A stretch of 64,000 bases of DNA from Monocercomonoides exilis (taxonomy: Eukaryota; Preaxostyla; Oxymonadida; Polymastigidae). Both the position numbers and the translations under genes were made by a program. The notes under the pieces are model-generated. The model ran no database searches and was not told the origin of the DNA. It saw only the letters and a list, made by a program, of their open reading frames with translations. Location of the stretch: NCBI GenBank assembly GCA_001643675.2, contig LSRY02000052.1, positions 496,001 through 560,000 of the forward strand, read 5' to 3'. Positions within the stretch are counted from its first letter, which is position 1. Each line of letters opens with the position of its first letter. Shown piece after piece: positions 59,501 through 64,000 of the stretch.

Positions 59501-62500
59501 TGGAGGAGCTGGATGTGAGTGATGTGTCAGATTCATCTGCAAGAAAGCATCCATTCAGGAAAGAGAATTACGCAGTGAACATTCCGTTCTCGTCAAGTGA
59601 TGGAAATATTTCATCATCTGCTGAGAGAGGAGGAGACAGAGATGTATTGTCCAACATTCCTCATGTTACGAAGCCCACTTTTCATTCAGATCTGCATACA
59701 TCATCTCCAAATGAACTGAATTCATATAGAAATTTCAACCGCGATGGAACAGGAGATGCATTTGGATCAAATGCAACTTCGTTAATCTCTTCCTTGTCAT
59801 CTTCATCTTCTCCTTCTTCTTCTGCAACTTCCTCTTCAACATCTGCAAATGTGCTTTTCACAAACTCACAGCGCAAATGGGCTGAGTGGTTCAACGAAGA
59901 GTCGCCAGAGCGTGTTGAACTGCCAAATGCTCAGCTGCAGACACTCACTGTATTTCAGCGCCTCCTTTTGATAATTGCATTCCGCCCTGACAGAACTATT
60001 CCTGCGATGCTGGCGGCAATTGATTCCCAGCCTCAGCTCGGTCTGGGTATAGCCTTCTTCCATGGCTCAATGCCATCCATCGTTTCCTCTTCAATTGCGA
60101 CATCGACGCACATCCCACAGGCATTTTCTGCCTCTTCGGAGATTCTTCTGCCCAGTTCGTACTTTTACACAGGCGCCCTCACGTTGGAGTGGCTTGTGGA
60201 CAAAATAGAGGCCAGTCCGCGCTCAGACCATGTTTATGTACCGCAGACAACAGCCGAGCTGAGCGTGATCAGCCTGGCGCTGCAAAGCTACGGAGTGACA
60301 CTTGCACTTTCAGAACGGCGTGTCATTTTTGACATTTCGCGTGTGGCTGTCAAACGAGGCGTTGCACTGCGACAGATCCATCTTTCTGAGCATTTCAGAG
60401 CAGCGAAGTTTCGTTCAGAAATCAAAAGGAAAAAGTCAGTCCGTATTTCGGAAGAGCAGATATGGAATGAGGCATGGACGGACGTAGAGGAAGAGCTGGA
60501 CAAAGGGACAAAAGCGAAAGAATGGATTGTGTTTTCTGGATTGTATTTGGCACCTCGCTCGTTCATTCAGAAACTGTGTGAATGGGGCAACCGGACAATA
60601 AAGCGAACCTCTTTTTACTTCCAGTTGGCATCGAGGAAAAGGCAGGCAATTCTTTGGCTTTTGTTTCCAGAGGCTGAGTATTCCGATCCGAACTCAGCAC
60701 TCAACTCGTTCCATGGAGACATCATCTGCAACAGCAAGAAGATGTTCATCCGCATTCCGGTTTCTTTTCGCGGGACACTTGCCGCATCGCTGACGGCTGC
60801 TGTGATGGAGTTTGATCCACAGCGGGTGAACGACATTGTGAAGCATTATGAGCCGAACAGCGTGAAAGATGGGCAGACAAGCAGATACATTGTACATCTT
60901 CTGTTTCTGCTTGTATGTTTCCACTCGCTTCTTGTTGAGTATATCCGCGTTCAGTCACGGAATCGAGGGCAGACTAAGGTGATGGTATATACAGAAAGTG
61001 TATTCACCATTCTTGATCTTGTTGCAGGAATTGTTGACCAGTCACTGGGAAGGCGCAGCAGAAGCGGAGCAGATGGTGGTAGAGACTCATCATTTGATAG
61101 CTGGATGTGGTCATCTCTGCACGAAAGCATACTCACCAGAGTGTATCCGTATCTGATGGGACATGTGGATGTGTCAGTGATCAAAGCACTGATGGCTGTG
61201 ATTATACATCCAGACAGGTTTGCAAAGCAATCGGCATCTGTCATTTCCTCTTCATCAGCATCTTCCTCTGCGTCTTCTTCTACTTCTTATTCTTCCTATT
61301 CATCTTCTTCTGGAAGAGATAATTTATTCTCAGTGTATTCAGACATACCTGCTCCTGTTGATGAGATGGGCTTTTCTGATCTCTCGCAGCATCTTTCCAT
61401 TATTCTCCGCCCTTCCACCGCAATAAAATCGAATGGTGTGTTGGAAAGTGGAAGTGGCGGAATGTTTTCATTTGTCCGGATGTCTGAATTGCACAAGGCG
61501 CAAACTGTGATACAACTTTGTCTTGCAAATCTGATTGGAAGCACTGAAAAGCTGAGTAATTCAGTTGTTTTGGCGCCGAACGGGATGAACTTCGATATCG
61601 ACAGCAACAGCTGGGAGATGCAGCCGAAATCAGAGCAGATGATGTCGAACGTGCGCTGCTTCTTGTCGCCACAGCAGTATTATCTCACATCATCCCGTTT
61701 TATGTGCCTTATATCGTCAAGTCAGATGCTGTTTCATCCTGCTTTCGTTCTGAGGCTATGCGATGAAGTCAAAGAGATATTTCCTTTGAAGCTCTTCAAC
61801 ATCCCCGCAATTATGCAGGCGGTGACTGCAATCTGCCTGTCAGAAAAGGATATTCCCCCAGTCATCATTTCCCTTCTCCGAGAAATGAATCTTGTGAACT
61901 GTGTGATCTCTCGCATCCACAGCTTTGTGGATCATCTGCCTTCTTTCTGGTCTTTGTCTCAGCTCTCAGCCAGCAAGTATGCATCCAACCGCTTTTCGAT
62001 GCCTTTGGAGGATGCTGTTTTGGGCAGCGAGTATATCATCACAACGTCGATGAACCAGCTGCTGAACATCAACTTGGCTTCTCGTTCAACCTCCTTCATT
62101 CAGAGCTGGAACCATCTGTCTCGCGGAGAAACGCCTTTGGAGTGGCTCACTCTGTCGCCCACAAACAAAAGCATCATGTTTTCTTCATCAACTGATCCTC
62201 ACCTGCCTCTGCTACTTCCGTGGACAAACTATCTTTTGGGTGTGATTGAGCAGCTGCACCGCTTGTTCTCCTTTATTCCTACCAGCCACCGCGTTGTACA
62301 GGAAACAGACGCTCCTCTGTCCACCCCGTCTCTTCTGGCAAAGGGCGAAATTGCACTCAAATCGTCGCTTGCCATTCAGCCAGACTTTCTCGTTGAGCCA
62401 GAGGCATTTCTGGTGAGCATGCAGCTGGAGGCCACAAATGCAATCAACTTCTGCATTGCTATCAAGTCGCAGATGAATGAAGATTCGATGCATCTGCAAT

Positions 62501-63498
62501 CGCATCGCACAAGAGACAGATTCAACAGACAGAACACTTCTCTGCACTCATCGAGAATTCGCCAGCTTCCTCTTCCATTCACATTCGCCTTTGTTCATCC
62601 TAAAGCCAATTCTTATTCATCCTCTTCTTCTTCCTCTGCTGCTGCTAATTCTTCCTTCGTTTCAGCTCTGCGCACAAATAAAATTTCTGCCCGCCAAACG
62701 CTCTCAACAGGAGCAAGTTCTCTTTCTATGTATCCTCTCGTATGCTTTTCTGATCTTTATATGTTACTTCTTCCAACGCACATCCAGACATTCGACAGCA
62801 TCCCGCTCAATCAAGCAGCCTCGATGAAAATACGATCCTTGTCGTCTCTTTATTGGGGAGGAGTGCGATTGGCCAGCTCTCCAAACTCTGAATACAGCCT
62901 CAAGGAAATGAAAATGTATTATTCTCGAAGTTCGGATGATGTACCATCAGCATTCGCAACCGCTTCATCGTCTTCTTCAGCTCTGTCATCAATCAATACA
63001 GACAATCGTTCTTTTGCAGCTGAACAGCCATCTCAAAATGACAGAAGAGTAAATTTGGTGCCTCGTTCTCAGCATCATTCGAGGAAAACGCTCGATTTCT
63101 CTCTGCAGAACATTTCAAAGTTTATTGTTTCTCTTTGCGAGCCGGATAAAATAAACACGCTGAACGGGATAAGCTCGCCGATGGCAACAAATGAAAAGAT
63201 GATGGGATTGCCATTTCTCCGAATGATTATTTGCATAAGGTTGACTAATAACACTTTCTGTACGTTAAATGGAAATCCTGTTGATGATTCACTGCTTCAA
63301 TCTTCAAATATTCTTCGAATTCCTTTATCGGCAAGAAATTTCTTCTACAAAATTAAAAACAGCATTTTAGCAATACGAGAAGAATCAACCACTTTTCAAC
63401 TTCAAGGAATGCCAACTTCTAAAGCTACAGCAACACTTACCCCTCATTTTGATTCTTTTCATTCATTCTCTTACTTCAAACTTTGTTCAACATCTTAA
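41582..63498 (+). CDS. Giant dynein heavy chain-like protein with degenerate AAA ATPase sites (2 exons)
   Basis: Exons 41582-42166 and 42253-63498 give 7277 codons, so 7276 residues, far above the usual 4000-4700. The tail matches dynein N-terminal domains (VLCFIKSEECALTKENF; SDLVEFWCKRVDVLEETKNN; SLKTLHVFIRLLFSVAEST). Near residue 1832 the linker-entry pattern VVLEKCRKQAEILESIEVIE is clear. AAA1 (about 2540-2750) keeps the frame FESGLEWIPS...YVFQC, but its P-loop reads GPCLMTEDTTHV and the Walker B segment reads VLIEGLELL. AAA2 at about 2998 has GPPGCGKNT, with Asn for Thr/Ser, and IWIVVPALNPL where Walker B should be. AAA3 (GRPVLLLDDLFIEF) and AAA4 (LFDALSFALGINLSQARFPA) lack P-loops. A stalk-like coiled coil lies at about 4330-4600, and AAA5 (IPLIIDPYEII) near 5007. 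Insertions are Ser- and Asp-rich. Probably a non-motor or regulatory dynein relative. Start ATG 41582 is the first in frame. Confidence 0.83.
42167..42252 (+). other. Intron of the dynein-like gene (86 bp)
   Basis: It starts GTATGC and ends GTGATTTAG, in phase 0. Splicing joins a frame ending LTASS to one beginning GQEVVLFRPQ, and both sides fit the dynein tail. Unspliced translation ends 75 bp later in hydrophobic, AT-rich sequence. The 5' site differs from the GTTTGT of the receptor kinase introns. Confidence 0.8.
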
Positions 63499-63678
63499 AA
63501 GAAATTGTTTTATTGTTATTAGTTATTTTTTAAAACTACATTTTCGTTATTTATGAATATGTAAAAGTGTATTTATTGATATTTAATGATCAAATTCTCC
63601 AACATAAAATTTTATTTATTAACTAAAAGTTAACTTTTTAACAAAAAAACATTCTTGCATGTAAACAATCATGCACAT
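63499..63678. other. Spacer after the dynein-like gene
   Basis: Short AT-rich interval between the TAA of the dynein-like gene and the next ATG. It presumably holds the 3' end of one gene and the promoter of the next. No specific motif is recognised. Confidence 0.4.
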
Positions 63679-64000
63679 ATGTTATATATCTTATTGATGG
63701 TGATGTCTGCGCATGCAGAGTTATTTGTGCCTCTTAATGCCGATTCCTCTGCCTCAAATTTTTTTGAGCAGTGTTTTTCGCATGCATTATTTCGCAAAAC
63801 TTCATTTATCAATAAAAATGTTAACGCATCAACTGTTTTTATTCTTCATGCATTCCATCATTTAAATTCTTCGGTTAATTTTGTTAATTCAGTTTTTTCT
63901 CTTCAAGAAAATTCATCATTCATATTTGACCACTAAAATGCTCAACATCATTTAAAGCATGCTTCGTCTGCTTTAAAAATATTGTGAACAATTCTCCATT
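63679..64000 (+). CDS. Start of a secreted or surface protein (partial, runs off the window)
   Basis: The ATG at 63679 opens a signal peptide (MLYILLMVMSAHAELF). The following residues (SSVNFVNSVFSLQENSSF) resemble the first turns of a beta-helix surface protein like the receptor in the inverted repeat. The frame stops at TAA 63934-63936. From about 63933 a different frame reads CFVCFKNIVNNSP, which again looks like this protein family. Either an unrecognised intron or a single-base error near 63900-63936 separates them. The gene continues past the window edge, so the family call is tentative. Confidence 0.5.

Noticed and set aside
42253-63498. Midasin (another giant AAA-ring protein) as an alternative to dynein for the giant protein
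   Set aside because: The dynein tail patterns, linker pattern, a stalk-like coiled coil between AAA4 and AAA5, and the IDP motif of AAA5 fit dynein. The MIDAS and Asp/Glu-rich linker features of midasin are not seen.

Overview
The window looks like nuclear DNA of a protist, most likely a metamonad of the oxymonad type (Monocercomonoides or Blattamonas-like). This is inferred from protein style, not proven. Very long AT-rich genes are separated by AT-richer spacers. Short GT-AG introns (57 to 86 bp) sit near gene starts. Several proteins carry long polyserine tracts, and there are large surface proteins with beta-helix or Ig-like ectodomains, one membrane span and a kinase-like tail. TAA and TGA act as normal stops, and reading frames of thousands of codons contain neither TAA nor TAG, which argues against the glutamine-reassigned code of Streblomastix. 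The long spacers, introns and dynein rule out a prokaryote.

Layout. (1) 365-11472 (+): a four-exon gene for a 3636-residue receptor-like protein with signal peptide, Ser-rich Ig/filamin-like ectodomain, transmembrane helix, acidic juxtamembrane region and a kinase whose C-lobe is interrupted by a Ser-rich insertion. (2) About 12050-13374: a decayed Merlin (IS1016/IS1595-type) DNA transposon whose transposase is split by a 238-bp foldback element flanked by 4-bp duplications. (3) 13598-34577: a giant inverted repeat with two arms of about 10.4 kb around a 177-bp spacer. Each arm holds one copy of a beta-helix receptor gene with signal peptide, transmembrane helix and degenerate kinase tail. 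The minus-strand copy is an intact 3031-codon frame; the plus-strand copy has two single-base homopolymer insertions that break it. (4) 34578-41581: gene-poor DNA with decayed coding remnants, a third partial copy of the receptor as a pseudogene (37572-38612), and a cluster of related foldback elements (39275-41285), one nested in another. (5) 41582-63498 (+): a two-exon, 7276-residue dynein heavy chain relative. It keeps tail, linker, AAA ring and stalk landmarks, but the ATPase motifs of AAA1, AAA3 and AAA4 are missing and AAA2 is altered. (6) 63679 to the end: the start of another secreted or surface protein.

The genes do not form an operon-like system. The common threads are an expanding family of receptor-like (pseudo)kinases at the surface, a large possibly non-motor dynein, and repeated foldback-transposon activity. 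The observations most worth checking are the inactive-looking dynein ring, the 21-kb palindrome, and the GGGTGAT/ATNT foldback family. Protein-level calls come from reading motifs by eye; no database search was run.
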